DNA of 5,867 nt from Selenomonadaceae bacterium (GCA_016280345.1 JAEEGN010000189.1:1-5867), one strand, 5' to 3'. Shown: positions 1-5,290, counted from the first letter of the stretch. Notes: generated from the letters alone by a model not told the origin. Translations and numbers: made by a program.

Positions 1-18
1 GATCGGGGCCGAATCCAT
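1..18 (-). CDS. Start of a divergent gene, partial (first six codons)
   Basis: Reading leftward, an ATG at 18-16 is followed by codons giving MDSAPI before the window ends. The call rests on context: a purine-rich GGGAGGG ribosome binding site at 31-25 lies six bases before the ATG, and a TATAAT hexamer lies further upstream at 43-38. The same GGGAGGG motif precedes the minus-strand ATPase gene that starts at 5230. Six residues cannot identify a product. If real, the gene is divergent from the PHP phosphoesterase gene and shares its control region. Confidence 0.45.
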
Positions 19-37
19 AGCTATCCCTCCCGTACCC

Positions 38-43
38 ATTATA
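38..43 (-). promoter_or_regulatory. Possible -10 box for the divergent gene
   Basis: The minus strand reads TATAAT here, a perfect -10 hexamer, 19 bases upstream of the putative ATG at 18. I see no good -35 box at normal spacing; the hexamer 17 bases upstream is ATAGAC, a poor match. Transcription would start near 31, right at the ribosome binding site, leaving a leader of only about 13 bases. A short inverted repeat (CCCG/CGGG at 45-48 and 55-58) lies just upstream. The hexamer could be chance. Confidence 0.3.
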
Positions 44-122
44 GCCCGAAATCACGGGAAGTCTATGGTTTTGATTCACGGCGCCGAATGGCGGGGATGG
101 TTTTATCGTTTTCTCCTGATGA

Positions 123-137
123 TTCGCGCGGCGCGAA
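123..137. promoter_or_regulatory. 15-bp perfect palindrome, candidate operator
   Basis: TTCGCGC, a central G, then GCGCGAA forms a perfect 7-1-7 inverted repeat. It lies about 29 bases upstream of the -35 position of the rightward promoter and between the two divergent start sites, a usual place for a repressor or activator site. There is no T-run, so it is not a terminator. I cannot name the binding regulator. Confidence 0.4.
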
Positions 138-141
138 ATGA

Positions 142-167
142 ACCGGGATAATCCGGTAAAAAAACCG
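142..167. promoter_or_regulatory. ACCGG/CCGGT inverted repeats, candidate operator
   Basis: ACCGG (142-146) and CCGGT (153-157) are a perfect 5-bp inverted repeat around GATAAT. A third half-site, ACCG (164-167), lies after an A-tract and touches the -35 region of the rightward promoter. Half-sites this close to a promoter suggest a protein binding site. The repeats are short, so chance in GC-rich DNA is a real alternative. Confidence 0.3.
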
Positions 168-195
168 ATACAAGCGCGGAAAAAGATGGTATAAT
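167..195 (+). promoter_or_regulatory. Extended -10 promoter for the PHP/rubredoxin/mdh unit
   Basis: TGG followed by TATAAT (187-195) matches the sigma-70/sigma-A extended -10 element exactly. Seventeen bases upstream lies GATACA (167-172), a 3-of-6 match to the -35 consensus, which is tolerable with an extended -10. Transcription should start near 202, giving a leader of about 94 bases before the PHP gene. This is the only strong plus-strand promoter I see upstream of the three genes. Confidence 0.75.
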
Positions 196-209
196 AGTAG
201 CGGTTCAGA

Positions 210-255
210 GTTCCTTTCTGTTTCCGCCGGACTTCGGCCGGGGGAGATGAGGAAC
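210..255 (+). other. Possible leader hairpin upstream of the PHP gene
   Basis: GTTCCT (210-215) can pair with AGGAAC (250-255), and weaker G-U-rich pairing can continue inward from TTTCC to GGGGG toward an imperfect CCGCCGG/CGGCCGG core. It lies wholly inside the predicted 5' leader. It has no T-run behind it, so it would act on RNA stability or translation rather than termination. The inner pairing has several mismatches and no riboswitch class is recognised. Confidence 0.25.
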
Positions 256-295
256 GGGGCGCGCGGCGCCTTTGGCGATATTTTTGCAGGTGGTG

Positions 296-1177
296 ATGGG
301 AACGACGACAGGAATCATTGATTTACATACGCACTCGACGGCTTCCGACGGCAGCTTCACGCCGGCGGAGCTGGCCTGGCACGCGAAGCGGCAGGGGATT
401 TCCGCCTTTGCGCTGACCGACCACGATATCATCCTGGGCAACGACGAAGCGGCGAAGGCCGCCGCCGAGGCCGGAGTGGAGTTCATTCCCGGGATGGAGC
501 TTACGGTGGATTATCACGATCACAAACTCCATGTGGTGACGTTGGGTTTTGACGCCGGCCACCCGGCGTTCCGGGAAATGTACCGGGAAATCCGGCGGAA
601 GAAGGAGGACGGCATCCCGGAGCTGGTAAACGGCATCCGGGCCCGGGGCGTCGATATCACGATGGACAAGGTTCTCGAGCTGGCGAATGAACCGCTGGAC
701 TACTATGACGTCATGCGGTATCTCGTTTCGCTCCATCTCGACTTGAAGGGGAAATCGGCCTGGGAGGTTTTCATCGAGCCGGTGCTGGCTGAGATTGGCT
801 GCGACAGGAACGCCGAGCCCCGGTCAGCCTTTGCCGCGATCCACGCGGCCGGCGGGGTGACGTCCCTGGCGCATTTCCACAAGCGGCTGGGGCTCAAGGG
901 CCTGACCCGGGAGGAGCAGGCGGCGGCGATACGGGAACTTCATGCGATGGGACTGGACGGTATGGAATACTGGTACCCATCGTATTCGGAGGAGGACCGC
1001 GCTTTCGTGGCCTCGATGATCGACGAGCTCGGGCTGATGGCCACCGGCGGGACGGATTTCCACGGCATCCACCGGCCGGGCATCGAGATGGGTACGGGAC
1101 GGGACGGCAATATCGCCATTCCCGCCGAAGCGTTATCGGACATCAAATCGCGGATCGCCCGCTGTCACGCGCGTTGA
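296..1177 (+). CDS. PHP-domain metal-dependent phosphoesterase (YciV/RNase AM-like)
   Basis: A 293-residue cytoplasmic PHP-superfamily hydrolase, typical in length for the family whose studied members remove phosphate from 3',5'-nucleoside bisphosphates or trim short 5'-phosphorylated RNA. All metal-site positions expected for this family are visible: H11 and H13 in DLHTHS, D18, H43 in LTDHD, E68 in GMEL, H79, H193 in LAHF, and D254 and H256 in GTDFHG. The family's usual AHP is AHF here. No signal peptide or membrane segment is seen. I chose ATG 296 because it starts nine residues before the DLHTH motif and has AGG five bases upstream. GTG 290/293 or TTG 272 would add 1-8 residues, and TTG 272 has no well-placed ribosome binding site. 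It is the first gene of a likely unit with rubredoxin and malate dehydrogenase. The fold is sure; the substrate is inferred. Confidence 0.9.
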   Translation: MGTTTGIIDLHTHSTASDGSFTPAELAWHAKRQGISAFALTDHDIILGNDEAAKAAAEAGVEFIPGMELTVDYHDHKLHVVTLGFDAGHPAFREMYREIRRKKEDGIPELVNGIRARGVDITMDKVLELANEPLDYYDVMRYLVSLHLDLKGKSAWEVFIEPVLAEIGCDRNAEPRSAFAAIHAAGGVTSLAHFHKRLGLKGLTREEQAAAIRELHAMGLDGMEYWYPSYSEEDRAFVASMIDELGLMATGGTDFHGIHRPGIEMGTGRDGNIAIPAEALSDIKSRIARCHAR

Positions 1178-1197
1178 AAGTGGCGCGGCGCGGTAAA

Positions 1198-1204
1198 AAG
1201 GAGG
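1198..1204 (+). promoter_or_regulatory. Ribosome binding site that fixes the rubredoxin start
   Basis: AAGGAGG, a full match to the anti-Shine-Dalgarno core, lies nine bases before ATG 1214. It supports this very short gene, which is easily lost to a longer overlapping frame (1233-1436) with no family resemblance. Confidence 0.85.
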
Positions 1205-1213
1205 CAGATATTC

Positions 1214-1375
1214 ATGAAAAAATGGGTTTGCAGTGTTTGCGGATGGATTTACGATGAGGCGGCGGGCGACGCCGAGCACGATCTGGCGCCGGGCGTTCCC
1301 TTTGAGGAGCTGCCGGAGGATTTCGTTTGCCCCCTTTGCGGCGTGGGCAAGGACATGTTTGAGCAGCAGGAGTGA
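1214..1375 (+). CDS. Rubredoxin
   Basis: A 53-residue protein beginning MKKWVCSVCGWIYD, the normal size for rubredoxin. The two iron-binding pairs are complete: C6-x2-C9 with following Gly, and C39-P-L-C42 with following Gly, giving a single Fe(SCys)4 centre. The aromatic residues W4, Y13 and F30 and the LPEDFVCPLCGVGK stretch are hallmarks. Rubredoxins are small cytoplasmic one-electron carriers used by anaerobes, for example to feed oxygen- or peroxide-detoxifying reductases. It lies 36 bases after the PHP gene and 78 bases before malate dehydrogenase on the same strand, with no clear promoter of its own, so it is probably co-transcribed with both. Its redox partner is not in the window. 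Identity is secure; the partner is unknown. Confidence 0.95.
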   Translation: MKKWVCSVCGWIYDEAAGDAEHDLAPGVPFEELPEDFVCPLCGVGKDMFEQQE

Positions 1376-1411
1376 AGAAGCTGCTGCCTTTTCGCTTGAA
1401 CGGGTAAGAAC

Positions 1412-1434
1412 CGGCAGAAAGCCGTATTTTCTTT
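1412..1434 (+). terminator. Weak hairpin with T-rich tail between rubredoxin and mdh
   Basis: CGGC (1412-1415) and GCCG (1421-1424) can form a 4-bp stem with loop AGAAA, followed by TATTTTCTTT. The stem is much shorter than the terminators elsewhere in this window. At most it would be a partial terminator or a processing site between rubredoxin and malate dehydrogenase; it may mean nothing. Confidence 0.2.
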
Positions 1435-1453
1435 AAGGGAGGATTTTTCAGGA

Positions 1454-2404
1454 ATGAAAGTTACAGTTGTCGGCGCGGGCAACGTGGGCGCTACGGTCGC
1501 CAACGTCATCGCGATGAAGAATTTCGCCAGTGAGGTCGTTCTGCTGGACATCAAGGACGGTATTGCCGAGGGCAAGGCGATGGACATGATGCAGTCAGCG
1601 ACGATGCTCGGCATTGATACCATGATTACCGGCGTCACCAACGACTACGCGGCGACGTTCGGCTCCAAGGTTGTCGTCGTCACCTCCGGTATGCCGCGTA
1701 AGCCCGGCATGACACGGGAGGAACTCATCGGCGTCAACGCCAAGATCGTCAAGGGTGTGGTCGAGCAGGTGCTGGCGTATTCGCCGGACGCCATCCTCAT
1801 CATCATTTCGAATCCGATGGACGCCATGACGTATCTGACGCTGAAGAGCACGAAACTGCCCCGGAACCGGGTACTCGGTCTGGGCGGTTTGCTGGACAGC
1901 AGCCGCTTCAAGTATTTCATCGCCCGGGCGCTGCATCAGGCGGGCATTCCCGCTTCACTGACCGACGTGGACGGCATGGTGGTCGGCGGCCACAACGACA
2001 AGACGATGGTGCCGGTGGTGAGCTACGCGGCCTACCGCGGCATCCCCATCACCAAGCTGCTGTCTACGGCGGCGGTCAACGAAGTGGTGGCCCAGACGAA
2101 GAAGGGCGGCGCCACGCTGACCAGCCTCATCGGGACCTCGGCCTGGTACGCGCCGGGCGCGGCGGTGGCGACGCTGGTGGGCTCCATCGTCACCGACGCC
2201 CGCAAGCTGATTCCCTGCTGCGTCTATCTCGACGGTGAGTACAACGAGCATGATATCTGCATCGGCGTCCCGGTCATCCTCGGCGCCAAGGGCGTCGAGC
2301 GCATCGTTGACGTCGATCTGGAGGCCTCCGAGCGGGCGGCCTTTGACGCCAGCGTCAAGGCCGCGCGGGAAACGAACGCCCTGCTGGGGGACGCCCTGAA
2401 GTGA
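1454..2404 (+). CDS. mdh: Malate dehydrogenase, LDH-like type
   Basis: A 316-residue NAD-dependent dehydrogenase interconverting malate and oxaloacetate in the cytoplasm. The N-terminal Rossmann motif is VVGAGNVGATVA (G7, G9, G12), with D32 in LLDIKDG expected to bind the NAD ribose. The loop at 81-88 reads PRKPGMTR; arginine at position 82 is the feature that separates malate from lactate dehydrogenases in this superfamily. SNPMD (N120), LDSSRF (D148, R151) and GGH (H180) supply the remaining substrate and proton-relay residues. The segment after H180 reads NDKTMVP, one residue longer than the common GDTMVP. Length fits the family. An AAGGGAGGA ribosome binding site (1435-1443) lies ten bases before the ATG. 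It is the last gene of the unit starting at 296 and is closed by a strong terminator. In fermenters this enzyme usually feeds oxaloacetate to malate, fumarate and succinate. Confidence 0.93.
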   Translation: MKVTVVGAGNVGATVANVIAMKNFASEVVLLDIKDGIAEGKAMDMMQSATMLGIDTMITGVTNDYAATFGSKVVVVTSGMPRKPGMTREELIGVNAKIVKGVVEQVLAYSPDAILIIISNPMDAMTYLTLKSTKLPRNRVLGLGGLLDSSRFKYFIARALHQAGIPASLTDVDGMVVGGHNDKTMVPVVSYAAYRGIPITKLLSTAAVNEVVAQTKKGGATLTSLIGTSAWYAPGAAVATLVGSIVTDARKLIPCCVYLDGEYNEHDICIGVPVILGAKGVERIVDVDLEASERAAFDASVKAARETNALLGDALK

Positions 2405-2424
2405 TTTCGCTTTCCCGGAAAACG

Positions 2425-2459
2425 ACAAGCCCCCCATGCCGTATGGGGGGCTTGTTTTT
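2425..2459 (+). terminator. Strong intrinsic terminator after mdh
   Basis: A perfect 13-bp stem pairs 2425-2437 (ACAAGCCCCCCAT) with 2443-2455 around the loop GCCGT, followed directly by TTTTT. It begins 20 bases after the mdh stop. The reverse strand has a poorer T-run, so it works mainly rightward. It stands 39 bases before the hydF start, so hydF is either transcribed separately or by read-through. Confidence 0.95.
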
Positions 2460-2498
2460 CAGGAGGGGAAGCAAGAAAGGAAAGGCGGGGGATTTACA

Positions 2499-3704
2499 AT
2501 GAGCCTCAATGAAACACCGTTGGCAAACCGTCTGCACGTCGGGCTTTTCGGCCGGCGCAACAGCGGCAAATCGTCGCTGCTCAACGCGCTGACCGGCCAG
2601 CAGGCGGCGCTGGTGTCCGATACGCCCGGCACTACCACCGACCCGGTGTATAAAGCGATGGAACTGCATGGCGTCGGGCCGGTGGTGTTCATCGACACCG
2701 CCGGTTTCGACGATATCGGGGAACTGGGCGGGAAGCGGGTGGGGAAGACCCGGCTGGCCGCCGAGAAAACGGACGTCGCGTTGCTCCTGTTCACCGACGA
2801 GGGCGATATGGCGGAGGAACTTCGCTGGGTGAAGTGGTTCCGGGCGCGGAAGACACCGTTGGCGGCCATCGTGAGCCGCGTGGACGAAAGGGCGGACCGG
2901 GGCGCGTCGCTGGCAAAGGCAGTGGAGGAAGCGGCGGGACTTCCGCCGCTTCGCGTCAGCGTGCGGGACGAGGCCAGCGTGGAAGCGGTGCGAAGGACGA
3001 TCCTCCGCCTGGTGCCGGAGGATTACGACGATTCCAGCGTCACCGGCGGGCTGGCGAAGCCCGGGGACACGGTGCTGCTGGTGATGCCTCAGGACATCCA
3101 GGCCCCGAAGGGACGGCTGATTCTGCCCCAGGTACAGACCATCCGCGACCTTCTGGAAAAGTCCTGCGTGGTGGTGGCGGCGACGACGGCCACTCTGCCC
3201 GAAGCGCTGGCGCGGCTGAAGGAGCCGCCATCGCTTATCATCACCGATTCGCAGGCTTTTGCCGGGGTCTATGCCCAAAAGCCGCGGGAGAGCCGGCTGA
3301 CTTCGTTTTCGGTACTCTTCGCCGCCTACAAGGGTGATATCGAATACTACGCCGCCTCGGCGGAAAAACTCGATGAACTGCCGCCGACGGCCCGGGTCCT
3401 GATCGCCGAGGCCTGTACCCATAAGCCGCTGGACGGTGATATCGGCCGGATAAAGATTCCGGCGGCCCTCAAAAAGCGCCTGGGCCCGGAGATCACGATT
3501 GACGTCAGAAGCGGCAACGATTTTCCCCGGGACCTCACGCCCTATGACCTCGTCGTCCACTGCGGCGGCTGTATGTTCAACCGGCGCTACGTCCTGTCGC
3601 GGGTGGCCGACGCCAAAGCCCAGGGGGTACCGATGACGAACTACGGCATCCTGCTGGCCAAACTGGCCGGGATACTGGACAAGATTGAACTGCCGCCGGG
3701 GTGA
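2499..3704 (+). CDS. hydF: [FeFe]-hydrogenase maturation GTPase HydF
   Basis: A 401-residue cytoplasmic GTPase and scaffold that works with the radical-SAM enzymes HydE and HydG to build the diiron subcluster of the [FeFe]-hydrogenase H-cluster. The N-terminal GTPase domain shows the P-loop GRRNSGKS (18-25), a TPGTTTDPV switch I region (42-50) and DTAG (66-69). The G4 position reads SRVD (126-129) rather than NKxD. The middle domain has the HydF-like GRLILPQVQTIRDLL and TSFSVLFAAYKGD segments. The C-terminal cluster-binding motif is C306-T-H308, 45 residues, then H354-C355-x2-C358. An upstream ATG at 2436 is in frame but lies inside the terminator stem, so I start at ATG 2499, which has GGGGG about eight bases upstream. 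hydE, hydG and the hydrogenase genes are not in the window. The product assignment is firm. Confidence 0.95.
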   Translation: MSLNETPLANRLHVGLFGRRNSGKSSLLNALTGQQAALVSDTPGTTTDPVYKAMELHGVGPVVFIDTAGFDDIGELGGKRVGKTRLAAEKTDVALLLFTDEGDMAEELRWVKWFRARKTPLAAIVSRVDERADRGASLAKAVEEAAGLPPLRVSVRDEASVEAVRRTILRLVPEDYDDSSVTGGLAKPGDTVLLVMPQDIQAPKGRLILPQVQTIRDLLEKSCVVVAATTATLPEALARLKEPPSLIITDSQAFAGVYAQKPRESRLTSFSVLFAAYKGDIEYYAASAEKLDELPPTARVLIAEACTHKPLDGDIGRIKIPAALKKRLGPEITIDVRSGNDFPRDLTPYDLVVHCGGCMFNRRYVLSRVADAKAQGVPMTNYGILLAKLAGILDKIELPPG

Positions 3705-3755
3705 GGGGGCAGGAACAAATTCCGCCAAACACGCAATGTAATATATGAGTGGATT

Positions 3756-3778
3756 GGCTAACCGGCGGTTGGCTTTTT
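3756..3778 (+). terminator. Terminator after hydF
   Basis: GGCTAACC (3756-3763) pairs with GGTTGGCT (3767-3774), an 8-bp stem with two G-U pairs and a GGC loop, followed by a run of five T (3774-3778). It begins 52 bases after the hydF stop and would end the hydF transcript. Confidence 0.75.
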
Positions 3779-3829
3779 GGGGAAGGCACAAGACCTCATG
3801 GAAGCAGATTCTGATGATACCGCTTTTTC

Positions 3830-3884
3830 TTTCGCAACAAAAGCACCGCGTCCCCCCATTGGACGCGGTGCTTTTATTGCGAAG
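3830..3884. terminator. Long bidirectional terminator between convergent genes
   Basis: AAAAGCACCGCGTCC (3839-3853) pairs perfectly over 15 bp with 3861-3875 around the loop CCCCATT. After one C/A mismatch, CGCAA (3833-3837) pairs with TTGCG (3877-3881), and pairing continues for three more positions ending in a G-U pair. Each strand has a T-rich right arm (CTTTTATT rightward, CTTTTGTT leftward). Its place between the convergent hydF and ATPase units fits termination from both sides: a backstop for hydF and the main terminator for the ATPase. Confidence 0.9.
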
Positions 3885-4041
3885 AAACGCCCGATTTCAT
3901 TTTTGTCAGCCCCGTTTCGGCTGCCGTCTCCGTAAGCGACGTCAGGAAGGGGTGTCTTTGCCCGGCGGTCAGGGGCTGGCGTGGGGGATGATCATGCGCC
4001 GTTGCCGCTCCCCTTGTCGGCCGGCTGCCGCTTTCAGCCAC
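3874..4041 (-). CDS. Possible small protein overlapping the ATPase end (weak)
   Basis: A 55-codon frame starts at GTG 4041-4039, overlaps the ATPase stop codon by a few bases, and ends with TAA (3876-3874) inside the right arm of the bidirectional terminator. GGAGG (4052-4048) lies six bases before the GTG, a good ribosome binding site, so translational coupling to the ATPase is possible. The predicted protein is rich in Thr, Pro and Arg and ends LTKMKSGVSSQ. There is no recognisable domain, signal peptide or membrane segment. In GC-rich DNA an open stretch of this length is common by chance, and codon use looks less biased than in the neighbouring genes, so this is a candidate only. Confidence 0.22.
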   Translation of the reverse strand: MAESGSRPTRGAATAHDHPPRQPLTAGQRHPFLTSLTETAAETGLTKMKSGVSSQ

Positions 4042-5230
4042 GCCATTCCTCCATCGTCAGGAAATCTTTCAGTCGGATGTGCCCGACGGCGCTCGTCGAA
4101 TAATCGTCCTCGTCGTTGCTGATGATGTATTTCCGGCGGGAAGTGTCAAGGGAGTTCAATCGGCGAAAGGCTTTTTCCCGCTCGCCTTTTTCCGCGAGGC
4201 TGACGGCGGCCTGCATCAGGTACGCCTGCCCGTCCTTCGCGGCCAGGAAGGCGGTTCCCCGGTTATGGAACGCGTAGCGGGAGAGGGTGAAGCCCAGATA
4301 GACAAGCTGCTGATAGACGGCGTTTTCCAGCAGGAACGGGAGGTCGTACTGTCCCCGGGGCTGGCGGATCGTATAAAAGGCCGCGTCCTCGGCGCAGAGG
4401 GTCGCGTGTTGGCCCGGCCGGCGGTTGGCGCGGGCCGAGAAGCGGGGAATCCGGCGGATGACGTGTGCTTTTTCCAGATAGTCGAGATGCTGGCGAATCG
4501 TGTTCAGCGAGGCGTCGATGCCCTGGCTTTGGAGCTGGCGACGCAGGGCGCTGGCGCTGCAATCCTGTGCCCCGGACCGCAGGATTTGGTCCGCCAGCGC
4601 CCGGAACGCCTCTGTTTTCCGGATTTGGAAGCGAGTCGTGACGTCGCTCAGGATGGCGGCGTCAAGGTCGGACAGATAGCGGAGCCTGGCCGGCGTGTCC
4701 GGGCATTCGAGGCGGCCCGGGAAGCCGCCGTACAGCAGATAGTCCTCGACGGAGATCCTTCTTCTCCGCGTGAAGGCGCAGGCGGCGAGTTCATTATAGG
4801 CGAACGGCCGGACGTGAAAGACGACGCAGTGGCCGGACAGCGTCCGGGCAAGCTCGGGGGAGAGAAACGGCGCCCCGGAGTCGGCGAGGAAAAGAGAGAC
4901 GTCGGAGAGCAGAAGGAGCCGGCAGACGGCGATCCATTGCGGGAAATTCTGGACGCCGTCGAGTATCAGGCAGCGTTTGCCGTGCTTTCTTTTCGGATGG
5001 CCCTTGGTGCAGAAAAAGTCCAGGAGGTTCATGGCGTCGGGGATGGCCGAGCGAACGGCGGGGTCGTCGAAGTCCAGGGAAACGACGTGCCGGCCCGCGG
5101 CCGTCAGTTCGTCACGGATTTGCTCCAGCAGAACCGATTTGCCCGCGTATCGGATGCCGGTGATGACCTTGACGAGATTGCTGTCATAATGGGGGCGGAT
5201 TTGTGCCAGATAATGCTCACGTTGAATCAT
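4034..5230 (-). CDS. AAA_14/DUF4143-type ATPase with degenerate motifs
   Basis: A 398-residue protein with the layout of the widespread AAA_14 + DUF4143 ATPases, whose cellular role is mostly unknown. The Walker A motif GIRYAGKS (25-32) is intact. The Walker B region reads LILDGVQNFPQW (88-99), where relatives usually have LDEIQN-x-P-x-W, so the catalytic glutamate is glycine (position 92). The usual TGS segment is DSGAP (117-121). The family hallmark YLLYGGFP is at 164-171, followed by a winged-helix-like region (about 205-262) and the C-terminal domain from LLENAVYQQL (300-309). There the family's common EIDF motif reads GTAFLA (325-330), while a downstream Gln (340) remains. The ATG at 5230 has GGGAGGG seven bases upstream. 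The gene has its own promoter and looks like a single-gene unit. The fold is confident; activity is doubtful. Confidence 0.88.
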   Translation of the reverse strand: MIQREHYLAQIRPHYDSNLVKVITGIRYAGKSVLLEQIRDELTAAGRHVVSLDFDDPAVRSAIPDAMNLLDFFCTKGHPKRKHGKRCLILDGVQNFPQWIAVCRLLLLSDVSLFLADSGAPFLSPELARTLSGHCVVFHVRPFAYNELAACAFTRRRRISVEDYLLYGGFPGRLECPDTPARLRYLSDLDAAILSDVTTRFQIRKTEAFRALADQILRSGAQDCSASALRRQLQSQGIDASLNTIRQHLDYLEKAHVIRRIPRFSARANRRPGQHATLCAEDAAFYTIRQPRGQYDLPFLLENAVYQQLVYLGFTLSRYAFHNRGTAFLAAKDGQAYLMQAAVSLAEKGEREKAFRRLNSLDTSRRKYIISNDEDDYSTSAVGHIRLKDFLTMEEWRG

Positions 5231-5261
5231 TGTCAGTCCCTCCCGAAATAGTTCAGGAAAT

Positions 5262-5290
5262 ATTATACACTATGACAAGCGTTTTGTTCA
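5262..5290 (-). promoter_or_regulatory. Promoter of the ATPase gene
   Basis: On the minus strand, TGAACA (5290-5285, 4 of 6 against TTGACA) and TATAAT (5267-5262, perfect) are separated by 17 bases. Transcription should start near 5255, giving a leader of about 25 bases that carries GGGAGGG (5244-5238) seven bases before the ATG. It lies downstream of the transporter gene's terminator, so the ATPase is transcribed independently. Confidence 0.75.

Larger units (their letters stand above)
3705..4033. other. Intergenic region between convergent units
   Basis: About 330 bases separate hydF from the end of the minus-strand ATPase. The left half holds the hydF terminator (3756-3778) and a long bidirectional hairpin (about 3830-3884). 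The right half (3885-4033) has no clear promoter or strong structure beyond a 5-bp CAGCC/GGCTG stem near 3907-3923. On the minus strand it is spanned by one weak 55-codon frame listed separately. No RNA gene or repeat is recognised. Confidence 0.6.

Noticed and set aside
272..295. TTG start at 272 for the PHP gene
   Set aside because: The nearest GAGGA is 18 bases away and the extra residues precede the point where the family normally begins. ATG 296 is closer to the DLHTH motif.
247..321. 24-codon leader frame overlapping the PHP start
   Set aside because: Its ATG lies directly against the G-run with no usable spacing, the codons show no regulatory pattern such as a run of one amino acid, and the overlap looks accidental.
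1396..1430. Separate promoter for mdh (TTGAAC and TATTTT)
   Set aside because: The two hexamers are 23 bases apart, too far for a normal sigma-70 type promoter, and each matches only 4 of 6.
1233..1436. 67-residue plus-strand frame over rubredoxin
   Set aside because: It is out of frame with the rubredoxin gene, which has all four cysteines and an ideal ribosome binding site.
2436..2498. N-terminal extension of HydF by 21 residues from an ATG at 2436
   Set aside because: The extension is encoded by the terminator stem and purine-rich leader, has no ribosome binding site, and is absent from the usual HydF start. ATG 2499 fits better.
2355..3791. 478-residue minus-strand open frame antisense to hydF
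   Set aside because: It crosses two terminators and the whole of hydF, is rich in Arg, His and Pro, and resembles no family. It is a shadow of a high-GC gene.
3745..4122. 125-residue plus-strand frame in the intergenic region
   Set aside because: It reads straight through both terminators and into the antisense of the ATPase, and its translation has no family features.
4079..5251. 390-residue plus-strand open frame antisense to the ATPase
   Set aside because: It mirrors the minus-strand ATPase, which has clear family motifs, promoter and ribosome binding site. The plus-strand translation shows no domain and is a GC-rich shadow.
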